DNA of 64,000 bases from Hoeflea sp038900095 (GCF_038900095.1 NZ_JBBMQQ010000010.1:62001-126000), one strand, 5' to 3'. Shown: positions 8,550-17,302, counted from the stretch's first letter. The notes: generated by a model from the letters alone, not told the origin. Translations and numbers: made by a program.

Positions 8550-10286
8550 TCAGTATGACAGCGACAATGCCTGCGTGTCATTTCCAAACCGCGGCCGGAC
8601 GCCGAGGAAGGCTGCGGACCGGCGAATGATGGCGCTAACCATGGGGGCCGCATTAAGACCCGCCGTGGCCGAATGCGCGCCCTCCTCCGGCTTCGGCTCG
8701 TCGATGACAACCAGCACCACATAATCGGGGTTGTCGATCGGGAATGCCGAGAGAAAGGCGTTGAAACGCACGGCAGATGAATAGCGCCCATTGACCACTT
8801 TTTCCGCCGTGCCGGTCTTGCCGCCAACACGAAATCCCTCGACTTCCGCACGGCGTCCCGACCCTTTGGCGACATTGAGTTTCATCAGCTCGCGCATGCT
8901 GTCGCTGGTCGATGGCTTGATCACCTGGACGGCAACCTTGTCGGCTTCCTCGACGGTGCGCGGCAGGAAGGTCGGCTCGATCAGCTTGCCGCCATTCATC
9001 AGCGCCGCCGCGGCAACCGCCGTCTGCAGCGGTGTTGTCGACACGCCATGCCCGAAGGAGATGGTGATAGAATTGATCTTCTTCCATTCCGCCGGCTGGT
9101 GCGGTGTGGCGACTTCAGGCAATTCTGTCTGCATCCGGGTCAGCAGGCCCAAACGGGTGAGAAACTCCTTGTGCCCGGGGATACCGACGAGATCGGCCAT
9201 CCGGGCAGTTCCGATATTGGAGGAATAGATGAAGATCTCCGGCACGCTGAGCACCCGGTTCTTGCCGTGAAAGTCCTTGATGGTGAAACCGCCGATGCGG
9301 ATTGCCCCCCGGGCATCGAATGAATCGGACATCTTCACCAGCCCGGAATCAAGCGCCATCGCCGTTGTGAAGGCCTTGAAGGTCGACCCCATCTCGTAGG
9401 TGCCCGCCGACATCCGGTTGAGCCGGTCTTTTTCCAACGCTTCCACCGGGTTGTTCGGGTCGTAGTCCGGCAGCGACGACATGCCGATCACTTCGCCGGT
9501 ATGCACGTTGAGCACCACTCCGGCGGCAGCAATGGCCTTGTAGCGGTCCATCGCGGCGGCAAGCTCGTCGCGCAGCACGTGCTGCACCCTCAGATCGAGC
9601 GACAGCCGCACCGGCTTCATGTCCTCGTTGACCGTCAGCCCCGCCGCAGCCAGGTCACCGAGCCCCTGCCCGTCGACATATTTCTCCATCCCGGCAATGC
9701 CCTTGTTGTCGATGTTGACGTGGCCGACAACATGCGACGCCGTCGGCCCGCCGGGATAGAAACGCCGTGTTTCCGGCCGGAAGCCGATGCCGGGAATGCC
9801 GAGCGCAAGGATCTGGCTTTGCTGCTTGGGCGTCAGCTGCCGCCTGAGCCACTGAAACCGCGAATTGGAAGACAGTTTGCGGTGAATGCCGCGCATGTCG
9901 AGATCGGGCAGAACCGTGGCAAGCAATTCGACCGCCTCGTCCGGATCGACAATCTTGTTGGGCTCGGCAAACAGCGACACCGTGCGGATGTCGGTGGCCA
10001 GCACCTCGCCATTGCGGTCGAGCAGGTCCGGCCGTGAAATCAGCAACTGGTCGGCACGTACAATCGAGGAAACCGTTTCCGGCGAGCGCATTCCATATTG
10101 CACCAGCCGCGCCCCGATAACCGAGTAGAACACCCCGAAACAGGCAATGGCGATGATGATGCGGTTCTTGGCCTGCGTGCCCTGCGCCTTGCGCACGCCC
10201 TCGAATTCGAGCGGTGTGCGGCCACGGCCACCTGCGGCGTTGTTGGCTGGCTTGAGCCCGGAGATAAGCGTTCCCAGATTTTTCAT
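8550..10286 (-). CDS. ftsI: Septal peptidoglycan D,D-transpeptidase (class B PBP, FtsI)
   Basis: FtsI crosslinks septal peptidoglycan and works with FtsW. The 578-residue protein has a cytoplasmic N-terminus, one membrane anchor at about residues 42-62, a PBP dimerisation region, and a transpeptidase domain. The three penicillin-binding motifs are intact: STFK at 301-304 (catalytic serine 301), SSN at 355-357 and KTGT at 490-493. The start overlaps the ftsL stop by four bases. This protein is a target of beta-lactams. Confidence 0.96.
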   Translation of the reverse strand: MKNLGTLISGLKPANNAAGGRGRTPLEFEGVRKAQGTQAKNRIIIAIACFGVFYSVIGARLVQYGMRSPETVSSIVRADQLLISRPDLLDRNGEVLATDIRTVSLFAEPNKIVDPDEAVELLATVLPDLDMRGIHRKLSSNSRFQWLRRQLTPKQQSQILALGIPGIGFRPETRRFYPGGPTASHVVGHVNIDNKGIAGMEKYVDGQGLGDLAAAGLTVNEDMKPVRLSLDLRVQHVLRDELAAAMDRYKAIAAAGVVLNVHTGEVIGMSSLPDYDPNNPVEALEKDRLNRMSAGTYEMGSTFKAFTTAMALDSGLVKMSDSFDARGAIRIGGFTIKDFHGKNRVLSVPEIFIYSSNIGTARMADLVGIPGHKEFLTRLGLLTRMQTELPEVATPHQPAEWKKINSITISFGHGVSTTPLQTAVAAAALMNGGKLIEPTFLPRTVEEADKVAVQVIKPSTSDSMRELMKLNVAKGSGRRAEVEGFRVGGKTGTAEKVVNGRYSSAVRFNAFLSAFPIDNPDYVVLVVIDEPKPEEGAHSATAGLNAAPMVSAIIRRSAAFLGVRPRFGNDTQALSLSY

Positions 10287-10639
10287 CGCTGCACAGACCC
10301 CGTCGTCAGTTCCGCATCGGTTGCACCGTCCGCCACTTGCGGTTCGAAGTCGCTTGCCCGCCCGGGCAGTTCATCCGGCTCGGCCATTTGTTCCGGCGCT
10401 ATCGGTTTCAATCCGAGTTCGGCCTCGAAGGCTGTCGAAAGGCGCTGCAGCCGCGAGGGCTGATTGAGCAGGCTCCAGTCGGCTTCCAGCAGGTCGATGG
10501 TTTCTTCCTGCAGTTTGATCTCGGCCTGCAGCTCACGCACCTGGGCCAGCTTTTCCTCGGCTGCGTGCTTGATCTGGTAGGTCACTGTGGCGGCGGCGAT
10601 CATCGCGCCAACAAGCACCAGGTCGAGAGTTCGCAACAT
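10283..10639 (-). CDS. ftsL: Cell division protein FtsL-like
   Basis: FtsL is a small bitopic divisome protein that, in other bacteria, partners with FtsB and FtsQ and helps activate FtsWI. The 118-residue product starts with one membrane helix (about residues 5-22), followed by a heptad-rich coiled coil (about 25-60) and a polar, acidic tail. Sequence conservation in FtsL is poor, so the call rests on topology and on its place between rsmH (3 bases away) and ftsI (4-base overlap), which is the standard position. Confidence 0.88.
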   Translation of the reverse strand: MLRTLDLVLVGAMIAAATVTYQIKHAAEEKLAQVRELQAEIKLQEETIDLLEADWSLLNQPSRLQRLSTAFEAELGLKPIAPEQMAEPDELPGRASDFEPQVADGATDAELTTGSVQR

Positions 10640-10642
10640 GGC

Positions 10643-11668
10643 TCAGCCTCCGAGCGCCGCAAGCGCGGCAAGGTTGGGGACGGGAAGAATATCGGCGTCG
10701 GTTTTTCCGGCAGGCGCTGTTGTGCGCAGGCCGGCGCGCAATTTGGCCGACCGCGAGCGCGGATTGATCGCGCATTCCTCCTCGCCCGCCGTCAGCGGCT
10801 GCTTGCCGATCAGCGTAAACGTGGATTGCCGCTCGGCCACCATCGGCAGATGCCGCGAGCCTGATGCCTTGCCGGCGCGGTCCTGGAAGAAGCGTTTGAC
10901 GATGCGGTCTTCGAGCGAATGAAAACTGACCACCACCAGCCGCCCGCCGGGCTTGAGCGCCCGTTCGGCGGCAAACAGCGTGCGGGCGAGTTCGCCAAGC
11001 TCGTCATTGACGTAGGTCCTGAGCGCCTGGAACACCCGTGTCGCCGGATGGATCTTGTCCTGCGGCCGCCGCGGCGAAACCTTCTCGATCAGCCCCGCCA
11101 GTTGCCGGGTGGTCTCAAACGGCGCCTTCTGCCGCTCCGCCTCGATGGCGCGCGCGATCCGTCCCGCTTTGCGTTCCTCACCCAGGATGCCGAAAATACG
11201 GGTCATGTCGGATGGCTTGGCCCGGTTGACCACATCGGCGGCGCTGACACCCGATTGCCCCATGCGCATGTCGAGCGGTCCGTCGCGCATGAACGAAAAG
11301 CCACGCTCGGCTTCATCGATCTGCATCGACGAGACGCCGATATCGAGCACCACACCATCAAGGCTTGCCTCCTCGACATGATCGAGCAATTCGGAAAACT
11401 TCGCATGAATGAGCTTGAGCTTGCCGCCCGAAGCCTCGACCATTGCAGCTCCGGCTGCAATCGCATCGGGGTCGCGGTCAAAGGCGATGACCTCGGCACC
11501 GGCATCGAGAATGGCGGCGGTATAACCGCCCGCGCCGAAAGTACCGTCGACTATGGTTTCGCCCGATGCAGGTGCGAGTGCCGCCAGAACCTCGCGGAGA
11601 AGAACCGGAATGTGGCGGACAGGTCCGCCTTGGACGTCAGTTTCACCCTCGCCCATGTCCGCCGCCAT
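10643..11668 (-). CDS. rsmH: 16S rRNA (cytosine1402-N4)-methyltransferase
   Basis: RsmH (MraW) methylates N4 of C1402 in 16S rRNA using S-adenosylmethionine. The protein of 341 residues begins MAADMGEGETDVQ at 11668; a second ATG at 11656 is possible. RHIPVLLREVL, the SAM-binding VDGTFGAGGYTAAIL, DIGVSSMQIDEAERGFSFM and the C-terminal SFHSLEDRIVKRFF are all diagnostic. The frame runs open far upstream to 12310 through mraZ, but that extension has no homologous look and is rejected. It follows mraZ by 26 bases. Confidence 0.96.
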   Translation of the reverse strand: MAADMGEGETDVQGGPVRHIPVLLREVLAALAPASGETIVDGTFGAGGYTAAILDAGAEVIAFDRDPDAIAAGAAMVEASGGKLKLIHAKFSELLDHVEEASLDGVVLDIGVSSMQIDEAERGFSFMRDGPLDMRMGQSGVSAADVVNRAKPSDMTRIFGILGEERKAGRIARAIEAERQKAPFETTRQLAGLIEKVSPRRPQDKIHPATRVFQALRTYVNDELGELARTLFAAERALKPGGRLVVVSFHSLEDRIVKRFFQDRAGKASGSRHLPMVAERQSTFTLIGKQPLTAGEEECAINPRSRSAKLRAGLRTTAPAGKTDADILPVPNLAALAALGG

Positions 11669-11694
11669 TCCGTTTCTCCATCCGTTGCGGACGG

Positions 11695-12123
11695 TCAGGA
11701 AATGGCCGTCCGTTCTTTCCGGGCTTGCGACTGCATTTCCTCGAATGCCGTCGGCTCCCAGAGCTGAAAATGATCGCCCCGCCCCGCGAACGTCACCTTG
11801 TCGGTGATGCCCGTGAAATCGCGGATAAAATCCGTCACCAGAAGCCGTCCCTCGCCGTCGAGCTTCATGAATACCCCGCCGCCATGAATGAGCAGCGACA
11901 TCTTGTTGGCTTCCGCAGAGAACGGGTCCTGCGACCCGATCATCCGCTCGAAGCGCTCGAGCACCTCCGGCCCGGCCATCGAGACCGCCGGAAACACGAA
12001 ATCCTGCCAGGCGTAGAGCTCTTCGACCGCCGATCGCGCCAGCACAGCCCGAAACATCGATGGCACGGATACCCGTCCCTTCGCGTCGATCCTGTTTGTC
12101 GCATTCGACAGGAACCGGTTCAT
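11695..12123 (-). CDS. mraZ: Transcriptional regulator MraZ
   Basis: MraZ is an AbrB-fold DNA-binding protein that in E. coli represses its own dcw operon. The 142-residue protein contains two SpoVT-AbrB-like repeats: the first around NATNRIDAKGRVSVPSMFR (residues 7-25) and the second around LDGEGRLLVTDFIRDFTGI (about 88-106). It is the first gene of the cluster. A TGGG repeat array about 170 bases upstream is a likely binding site, so autoregulation is probable. The Shine-Dalgarno sequence before its ATG is weak. Confidence 0.94.
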   Translation of the reverse strand: MNRFLSNATNRIDAKGRVSVPSMFRAVLARSAVEELYAWQDFVFPAVSMAGPEVLERFERMIGSQDPFSAEANKMSLLIHGGGVFMKLDGEGRLLVTDFIRDFTGITDKVTFAGRGDHFQLWEPTAFEEMQSQARKERTAIS

Positions 12124-12291
12124 GACTCTGTACCGCCGCTTCCGCCTGTTGGCCCCACTCCATCGACCCTCCGCTTCGCCTCCATTTCATCGCGCATGCA
12201 GGACTCTGGGCGGCGAGGACCGCCTGCGCGGTTCCTGGCTGGAACCGCAGTCCGGATTTGGATGAAACGGCGGATGCCCGCCTGCTGATCT

Positions 12292-12333
12292 TGGGCATTT
12301 GGGATAACATGGGCCACCATGGGCGTCAATGGG
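12292..12333. promoter_or_regulatory. Putative MraZ operator (TGGG repeat array)
   Basis: On the plus strand TGGG occurs at 12292, 12300, 12310, 12320 and 12330. The last four are spaced exactly ten bases apart, that is one helical turn, as TGGGN units separated by five bases. Established work on E. coli MraZ describes TGGGN repeats with 5-base spacers as its binding site. Here there are four in register plus one at 8 bases. Position upstream of mraZ supports an autoregulatory operator. Confidence 0.75.
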
Positions 12334-12375
12334 AACCACTCCCCTCCGCCACTCGAGTTTGACCCATTAATATCC

Positions 12376-12398
12376 TGTCAAGATTAACGAAGGGTTAG
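12376..12398 (-). promoter_or_regulatory. Candidate dcw promoter -35 (TTGACA) next to a CtrA-like box
   Basis: Read on the minus strand, TTGACA lies at 12381-12376, just upstream of the TGGG array in the direction of mraZ transcription. The -10 region is not clear. On the plus strand TTAA (12384-12387), seven bases, then TTAG (12395-12398) match seven of eight positions of the CtrA consensus TTAA-N7-TTAA. CtrA control of division genes is known in alphaproteobacteria; binding here is inferred. Confidence 0.45.
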
Positions 12399-12576
12399 GA
12401 ATGGTGGACAGAGTGTGAACGGCCGCAAGCAGCGGCGAAAACTGCCGCCCGCTTCGTGCCGGGGTTCATCGTCATGTCGGGGATTGTCCAAGCCACCGCC
12501 GCACCCGCAGTGCTGCTAGCAGGGTCGGGACCGCTCAGGCGGCCACTCCGCCTGGTGTCAAATCAGGCCGCTGCGC

Positions 12577-12936
12577 TCAGGGGCAAACACCGGCCGCATC
12601 GATGTATTTGCGCGACACCCAGCCGGATGGCATTGGCGTTCCCCACAATGGCCGCATGCATTGTCCCGACATGCAGGTGATCGCATACCAGTTGCCGCGC
12701 CGGTCATAGACCGACACTTCGTCACCCCGGTAGACTTCGCCAGTCTGCTGGTAGCTCGATCCCGGCCCCGTGCGAACGGCCAGAAAGCCGTTGCCGCGGG
12801 CGTGGTTGTACTGGCTGATCGGTTTGACCCCGACGACAAATCCGGTGCAGTCGCCCGCCGATGCCGGACCGCTTGCCAGGGCGGCAAAGCCTGTCAGCGA
12901 CAGGACGAGCAAAACGGATCTGATCGAGAAAGCCAT
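12577..12936 (-). CDS. Secreted SH3-domain protein
   Basis: The 119-residue protein has a Sec signal peptide (MAFSIRSVLLVLSLTGFAAL, cleavage near ASA/GD) and a bacterial SH3-type fold with LAVRTGPGSSYQQTGEVYRGDEVSVYDRRGNWYAI. Such domains commonly bind peptidoglycan or accompany cell wall enzymes. Cysteines at DCTG, ITC, GQC and GVC could form two disulfides in the periplasm. The start at 12936 was chosen for the signal peptide and a GAAGGAA ribosome site; the frame is open to 13035. Function beyond an envelope role is unknown. Confidence 0.82.
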   Translation of the reverse strand: MAFSIRSVLLVLSLTGFAALASGPASAGDCTGFVVGVKPISQYNHARGNGFLAVRTGPGSSYQQTGEVYRGDEVSVYDRRGNWYAITCMSGQCMRPLWGTPMPSGWVSRKYIDAAGVCP

Positions 12937-13058
12937 GTCTGTTTCCTTCAGCACAGGAGGAGAGGCAACCGAGCCCCAATGTGCGCAAAACAGCGGATCG
13001 CCGCATTGACGTGGATCAACGGCCCCGGCTTGCACGAGACCGCAATCGACACGACCGG

Positions 13059-13622
13059 TCAGGCTTCACCCAGCATCACCATCGTGCACTGCTTCAACGT
13101 CGCAAGCAGGCTTTCGAGATGCGCGGCATCGTGGGCGGTAAACTTGAAGCTCGACGAGCTGGCATAAAAGAACTCCGCAAGCCGCTCCGGGCTGCTGCCC
13201 TTTACCGCGAGCGCCTCCGTGTGCCTCTCGAAAAGCCCTGCCAGCAGATCGATCTTGCCTTGCTCGACCTTCCGCTGGGCCTCGGTTCCCTGATCCCAGT
13301 AGCTGACCATGAGATCACTGGAATCCGGCATCTGCTTGATCTGGTCGAAAAACCTCACGATGGCGCAATCGAGAAAGATATCGATCCGCTCGCTGATGCT
13401 GGCCGCAGAGCGCCAGGCTTGCGTCACCTCTTCGACGACCCGGTCGGAGATCAGCTGCATCGCTGCCGCCATGACCTCGTCCTTGTTGGAAAACCGCGCA
13501 TACAGCGTCGGCCGTGAAATGCCGGCCTGCTCGGCGATATCGCCCATCGTCGCCTTGCGCACGCCATAGCGCGAGAACACGTCAATTGCGGCATCCAGTA
13601 TTTTTTGTTCGCGCTCGCTCAT
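13059..13622 (-). CDS. TetR/AcrR-family transcriptional regulator
   Basis: A 187-residue regulator with an N-terminal helix-turn-helix (EREQKILDAAIDVFSRYGVRKATMGDIAEQAGISRPTLY, split here as residues 3-41) and a divergent all-helical ligand domain. The start at 13622 (MSEREQK) is preferred; the frame extends to 13763 but that overlaps the neighbouring promoter. It is divergent from the two-subunit molybdenum hydroxylase genes, so it likely represses them and itself in response to an unknown, perhaps aldehyde or N-heterocycle, ligand. Confidence 0.88.
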   Translation of the reverse strand: MSEREQKILDAAIDVFSRYGVRKATMGDIAEQAGISRPTLYARFSNKDEVMAAAMQLISDRVVEEVTQAWRSAASISERIDIFLDCAIVRFFDQIKQMPDSSDLMVSYWDQGTEAQRKVEQGKIDLLAGLFERHTEALAVKGSSPERLAEFFYASSSSFKFTAHDAAHLESLLATLKQCTMVMLGEA

Positions 13623-13632
13623 GCTAAACAAC

Positions 13633-13657
13633 TTGACATTTATTGTATAATTGTAAA
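13633..13657. promoter_or_regulatory. Candidate TetR operator
   Basis: TTGACA at 13633-13638 and TGTAAA at 13652-13657 form an imperfect inverted repeat (five of six positions) around a 13-base AT-rich centre that contains TATAAT. It lies 11-35 bases upstream of the TetR start and within the shared divergent promoter region, a normal place for a TetR-family operator. Confidence 0.45.
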
Positions 13658-13767
13658 ATGGTTTCTTCGATCCCGATTGGAAACGTGACCATTTGCCACC
13701 CGCCTGGCCATGTTCCGGTCTCCATATACCCTGTTTGACGATCACTGCTGCTGCTGGAGGCATGCCG

Positions 13768-14226
13768 ATGAAACTTACCGTAGACGGAAAAATTCATGAG
13801 GTCGATGTCGAACCGGACATGCCTCTGTTGTGGGTCTTGCGCGACGAACTCGGCATCACCGGGGTGAAATATGGCTGCGGCATCGCCCAGTGCGGCGCCT
13901 GCACGGTCCATGTCGATGGCGTTGCCATCCGCTCCTGCCAGCAGCCGGTGGGCGATCTCGAAGGCGCGGTCACCACCATCAACGGGCTTGGCACACCGGA
14001 CGCGCTGCACGCCGTGCAGGCCGCCTGGATCGAGCATCAGGTTGCCCAGTGCGGCTACTGCCAGTCCGGCCAGATCATGTCCGCCGCAGCCCTGCTGTCG
14101 GAAAACCCGGCGCCCAGCGACGAGGACATCAATGATGCCATGAGCGGCAATCTGTGCCGCTGCGGCACTTACCCGCGCATTCGCGAAGCGGTGAAGACCG
14201 CCGCCAAAACAATCCGGAGCGCTTGA
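13768..14226 (+). CDS. Molybdenum hydroxylase [2Fe-2S] subunit (IorA/CoxS-like)
   Basis: The 152-residue small subunit carries two [2Fe-2S] clusters that pass electrons from the molybdenum site. The plant-type ferredoxin motif CGIAQCGACTVHVDG (about residues 38-52) with a later Cys gives cluster one, and CGYCQSGQ plus CRCGTYPRI gives cluster two. The ATG at 13768 is chosen over 13762 because GGAGG ends at 13760, seven bases before it. The large subunit starts one base after the stop, so they form an operon. Substrate cannot be told; isoquinoline, aldehyde and nicotinate-type enzymes share this architecture. Confidence 0.92.
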   Translation: MKLTVDGKIHEVDVEPDMPLLWVLRDELGITGVKYGCGIAQCGACTVHVDGVAIRSCQQPVGDLEGAVTTINGLGTPDALHAVQAAWIEHQVAQCGYCQSGQIMSAAALLSENPAPSDEDINDAMSGNLCRCGTYPRIREAVKTAAKTIRSA

Positions 14227-14227
14227 T

Positions 14228-16471
14228 ATGGGCCGTTTGAAAACAATCACCCGCCGCGCCTTCCTGATCGGCTCGGTCGCAGTTGCCGGCGGCGTCGCCT
14301 TCGGCGCCTATATGGTCAAGCGCCCGCATGACAATCCGCTGCTGGCCGATCTCGGCGACGGCGAAGCCGCCATCACACCTTACGTCCGCATCGATGCCGA
14401 CGGCGTCACGCTGATCACCCCGCGCGCCGACAAGGGCCAGGGCGCCTATTCGGTGCAGGCGGCATTGATCGCCGAAGAGCTTGATGTCGAACTCGATCAG
14501 GTCAAGGTCGATCCAGGCCCGCCCTCGCCCGCTTACTGGAACACCGCACTTGCCGACGAAGCCGCCCAGTTCATGGTGCCGGGCGACGGCATCGGCAACC
14601 AGGCTGCCTATGGCGCGCTTTCGGCGATCATGAAACTGATCGGCATGCAGATCACCGGCGGCTCGACCACGGTTCCCGATGGCTTCGTCAAGCTACGGCA
14701 GGCTGGCGCTGTCGCCCGCGAAACCCTCAAGCTTGCCGCTTCGAAAAAATCAGGCATTGCCGTTGCTGATTTGAAAACCAAAGCAGGCGAAGTGCTGCTT
14801 CCCGATGGCACGTCTCTGTCCTATGCCGAATTGGCGCCGCTGGCAGCAGATATCGAACCACCACAGGGCATCGAACTGCGGCCCGCATCTCAATGGCGCC
14901 TGATAGGCAAGCCGATGCAGCGTGTCGACATCATCGCCAAATCCACCGGCACGCTCGATTACGGCATCGACCACAAGGTCGACGGCATGGTCCATGCAGC
15001 CATCAAGCTCAATCCGGCCCAGATCGGCCCGCTGCTCAGCTTCGATGCGGCCGAGGCGCTGAAAATGCGCGGCGTCAAGGAAGTCGTTCCCGTCACCGGA
15101 GGCATCGCCGTGATCGCCGACAACACCTGGCGCGCCTTCCAGGCTGCCGAAATGGTCGAGGCCGAATGGGGCCCTGCCCCCTTCCCGGCCACCATGGACG
15201 AACATTGGGACACGCTTTCGGCCAGCTTCACAGACGACCTCCGCGACAGCCGCAAGCGTGATGATGGTGATGTCGAGATCGCAATCGCCGAAACCAGCAA
15301 CCTCGTTAAAGCAGAATACCGCGCGCCGTATCTGGCCCATGCCCCGCTGGAGCCGATCAACGCCATCGTACGTATTGACGATGACAGTGCAGAGGTCTGG
15401 ACCGGCACCCAGGTTCCGCGCTTCATCCAGAACAATGTCGGCAAGATCGCCGGCATCGATCCGGAAAAAGTCATCGTCCATGCGCTCTATATCGGCGGCA
15501 GCTTCGGCCACCGGCTGGAGGATGAGGTGGTCAAACAGGCGGCCGAAATCGCCGTGCAGATGAAGGGCACTCCGGTCAAGCTCACCTACTCGCGCGAAGA
15601 AGACCTGAGCCATGATTTCACCCGCCAGATCGCCATGGCACGGATGCGCGGCACCGTCCGCGACGGCCATATCGAGACCTATGATCTCGGCATCGCCATG
15701 CCCTCGGTCGTGGTCTCGCAGATGGGCCGTCAGGGCCTCTCCGTCCCCGGTCCCGACAGCCAGATCGTCGCCGGCGCCTGGGACCAGCCCTTCGCCATCC
15801 CTAACCAGCGGGTCACCGGTTACCGCGCCCCTGAACTGGCGCCGATCAGTTCCTGGCGCTCGGTCGGCGCTTCATCGAATGGCTTCTTCTACAACGCCGG
15901 CCTGGATGAACTGATCCACGCGGCAGGCGCGGATCCGCTGGAAGAACGCCTGCGCTTGTGCAGCACCCCTGAGGCCCGCAAAGTGCTCGAGGCAGTGGCC
16001 GAAATGTCAGGCTGGGACGGTGTTCTGGGCAACGGTCGCGGCCGTGGCGTGGCGCTAACCCAGTCCTTCGGCGTCCACTGTGCCGAGGTGATCGAGGTCA
16101 CCAGCACCGAAGACGGCATCAGGATCGACAAGGTCTATGTCGCAGCCGAAGTCGGCACCGTGGTCGATCCGGTCAATTTCGACAATCTGGTCAAGGGCGG
16201 CGTTGTCTTCGCGCTTGGCCACGCCATGAATTGCGAAATCACCTACACCGACGGCATTGCTGATCAGAACAATTTCGACAGCTATCAGGGCATGCGCATG
16301 TATCAATGCCCTCAGATCGAAGTTCGCGGCCTTGAAAACGGCGAGCATGTATTCGGCATTGGCGAACCGCCCGTGCCGCCCGCAGCCGCAGCCCTCGCCG
16401 GTGCCATCTTCGCCGCGACCGGCACACGACTGAGGGAAATGCCGTTCAACAAGTTCGTCGATTTCGTCTGA
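14228..16471 (+). CDS. Molybdopterin-binding oxidoreductase large subunit with Tat signal (IorB-like)
   Basis: The 747-residue protein resembles the beta subunit of isoquinoline 1-oxidoreductase and related xanthine-oxidase-family enzymes. It opens with a twin-arginine signal (ITRRAFLIGSVAVAGG), so the folded heterodimer is probably exported to the periplasm, with the small subunit carried along. Molybdenum cofactor loops are seen at YIGGSFGHRLEDE and YRAPELAPISSWRSVG. The C-terminal FGIGEPPVPP supplies the expected catalytic glutamate (about residue 713). No cytochrome subunit or XdhC-like chaperone is adjacent. Substrate is unknown. Confidence 0.88.
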   Translation: MGRLKTITRRAFLIGSVAVAGGVAFGAYMVKRPHDNPLLADLGDGEAAITPYVRIDADGVTLITPRADKGQGAYSVQAALIAEELDVELDQVKVDPGPPSPAYWNTALADEAAQFMVPGDGIGNQAAYGALSAIMKLIGMQITGGSTTVPDGFVKLRQAGAVARETLKLAASKKSGIAVADLKTKAGEVLLPDGTSLSYAELAPLAADIEPPQGIELRPASQWRLIGKPMQRVDIIAKSTGTLDYGIDHKVDGMVHAAIKLNPAQIGPLLSFDAAEALKMRGVKEVVPVTGGIAVIADNTWRAFQAAEMVEAEWGPAPFPATMDEHWDTLSASFTDDLRDSRKRDDGDVEIAIAETSNLVKAEYRAPYLAHAPLEPINAIVRIDDDSAEVWTGTQVPRFIQNNVGKIAGIDPEKVIVHALYIGGSFGHRLEDEVVKQAAEIAVQMKGTPVKLTYSREEDLSHDFTRQIAMARMRGTVRDGHIETYDLGIAMPSVVVSQMGRQGLSVPGPDSQIVAGAWDQPFAIPNQRVTGYRAPELAPISSWRSVGASSNGFFYNAGLDELIHAAGADPLEERLRLCSTPEARKVLEAVAEMSGWDGVLGNGRGRGVALTQSFGVHCAEVIEVTSTEDGIRIDKVYVAAEVGTVVDPVNFDNLVKGGVVFALGHAMNCEITYTDGIADQNNFDSYQGMRMYQCPQIEVRGLENGEHVFGIGEPPVPPAAAALAGAIFAATGTRLREMPFNKFVDFV

Positions 16472-16480
16472 TCAATCCTG

Positions 16481-16500
16481 CCCCGGTCGAAAGGCCGGGG
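16481..16500. terminator. Hairpin between convergent genes
   Basis: CCCCGGTC (16481-16488) pairs with GGCCGGGG (16493-16500) around a GAAA tetraloop, giving eight pairs with one G-U. It sits between the convergent hydroxylase operon and the cyclo-ligase gene. There is no T-run, so termination activity is uncertain. Confidence 0.5.
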
Positions 16501-16524
16501 CCAGTTAGCCACGTCGGGCTGCCG

Positions 16525-17187
16525 TCAGCGAAGCTCGAGAACCGAACCGTCGCCGAGCACAACCTTCTTCATCGGGATATCCCATGGCATCGGGAAGATC
16601 GTCTTCATCCGTGCAAACGGCTGGCCGACGCCGATGATCATCAGATCGTCGGGCAACCGCGCCAGCGTGCGGTCGTAGTAACCGCCGCCATTGCCGAGCC
16701 GGTAGCCCTCTTCATCCACACCGACCAGCGGAACGATCACCACATCCGGCACCACCGGCCCGAGATCGGCCGGCACCGGAATGTTCCAGATGCCCTTGGC
16801 CATGGCGCTGTCGGGTGACCAGCGGTGAAACTCCACCGGCTCGTTCTTCTCCACCACCACCGGCAGGCAGATCTGTGCACCGCGTTCGCTGGCGTCCACC
16901 ATCCAGGGATGCAGATTGAGTTCGCCGCGGATCGGCCAGTACACCGCAATCGTCCGCCCGGTCACATCGCCGAGAATTTCAGTCAGCCGCGTGGATATCG
17001 CCGCAGCCATCACCTTGCGGTCTTCAAGCGAAACCTGTTGCCTTTCAGTATAAAGCCGGGTCCGTTCGGCCTTGCGAAACACCGAGACATCTTTCCAGGT
17101 CTGCGGATCGACAACATGGCCGTCGACCAGCATATGCGCAAAGCAGACAGTGGATCCGGGGGCTTCTTCATCATCATCATGGGTCAT
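16525..17187 (-). CDS. 5-formyltetrahydrofolate cyclo-ligase family protein
   Basis: The 220-residue protein belongs to the family that converts 5-formyl-THF to 5,10-methenyl-THF with ATP. The N-terminal VFRKAERTRLYTERQQVSLEDRK fits the substrate region, VYWPIRGELNLHPW is family-typical, and the ATP/Mg signature PLVGVDEEGYRLGNGGGYYDRTLA is intact. It has an N-terminal extension of about 35 residues before the family core; a later start is possible but no better ATG is in place. It is divergent from the DUF427 gene across a 20-base perfect palindrome. Confidence 0.9.
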   Translation of the reverse strand: MTHDDDEEAPGSTVCFAHMLVDGHVVDPQTWKDVSVFRKAERTRLYTERQQVSLEDRKVMAAAISTRLTEILGDVTGRTIAVYWPIRGELNLHPWMVDASERGAQICLPVVVEKNEPVEFHRWSPDSAMAKGIWNIPVPADLGPVVPDVVIVPLVGVDEEGYRLGNGGGYYDRTLARLPDDLMIIGVGQPFARMKTIFPMPWDIPMKKVVLGDGSVLELR

Positions 17188-17302
17188 GGCGCCGATATAA
17201 CACCCGGGACGGACCGCTGCACTTGCCTGATTGCGTCATGCTCCGTCTCACGAAAAGGCACAGTCTTAACGGCCGGCAGACGGGTGAGCGGCGCCGCCCC
17301 GT

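Larger units (their letters stand above)
12124..12576. other. Intergenic region upstream of mraZ
   Basis: No convincing gene lies in these about 450 bases. The half nearest mraZ would be a transcribed leader of roughly 200 bases. The middle carries the TGGG repeat array and the TTGACA/CtrA-like sites listed separately. The part beyond about 12400 toward the SH3 gene shows no recognisable element. Confidence 0.6.

Noticed and set aside
11669..12310. Upstream extension of the rsmH frame
   Set aside because: It overlaps mraZ in another phase and the RsmH family begins at the 11668 start.
12120..12329. 69-residue frame on the minus strand ending in an ATGA overlap with mraZ
   Set aside because: Its composition is not protein-like, it has no ribosome site, and its start lies inside the TGGG operator array; it is better read as untranslated leader.
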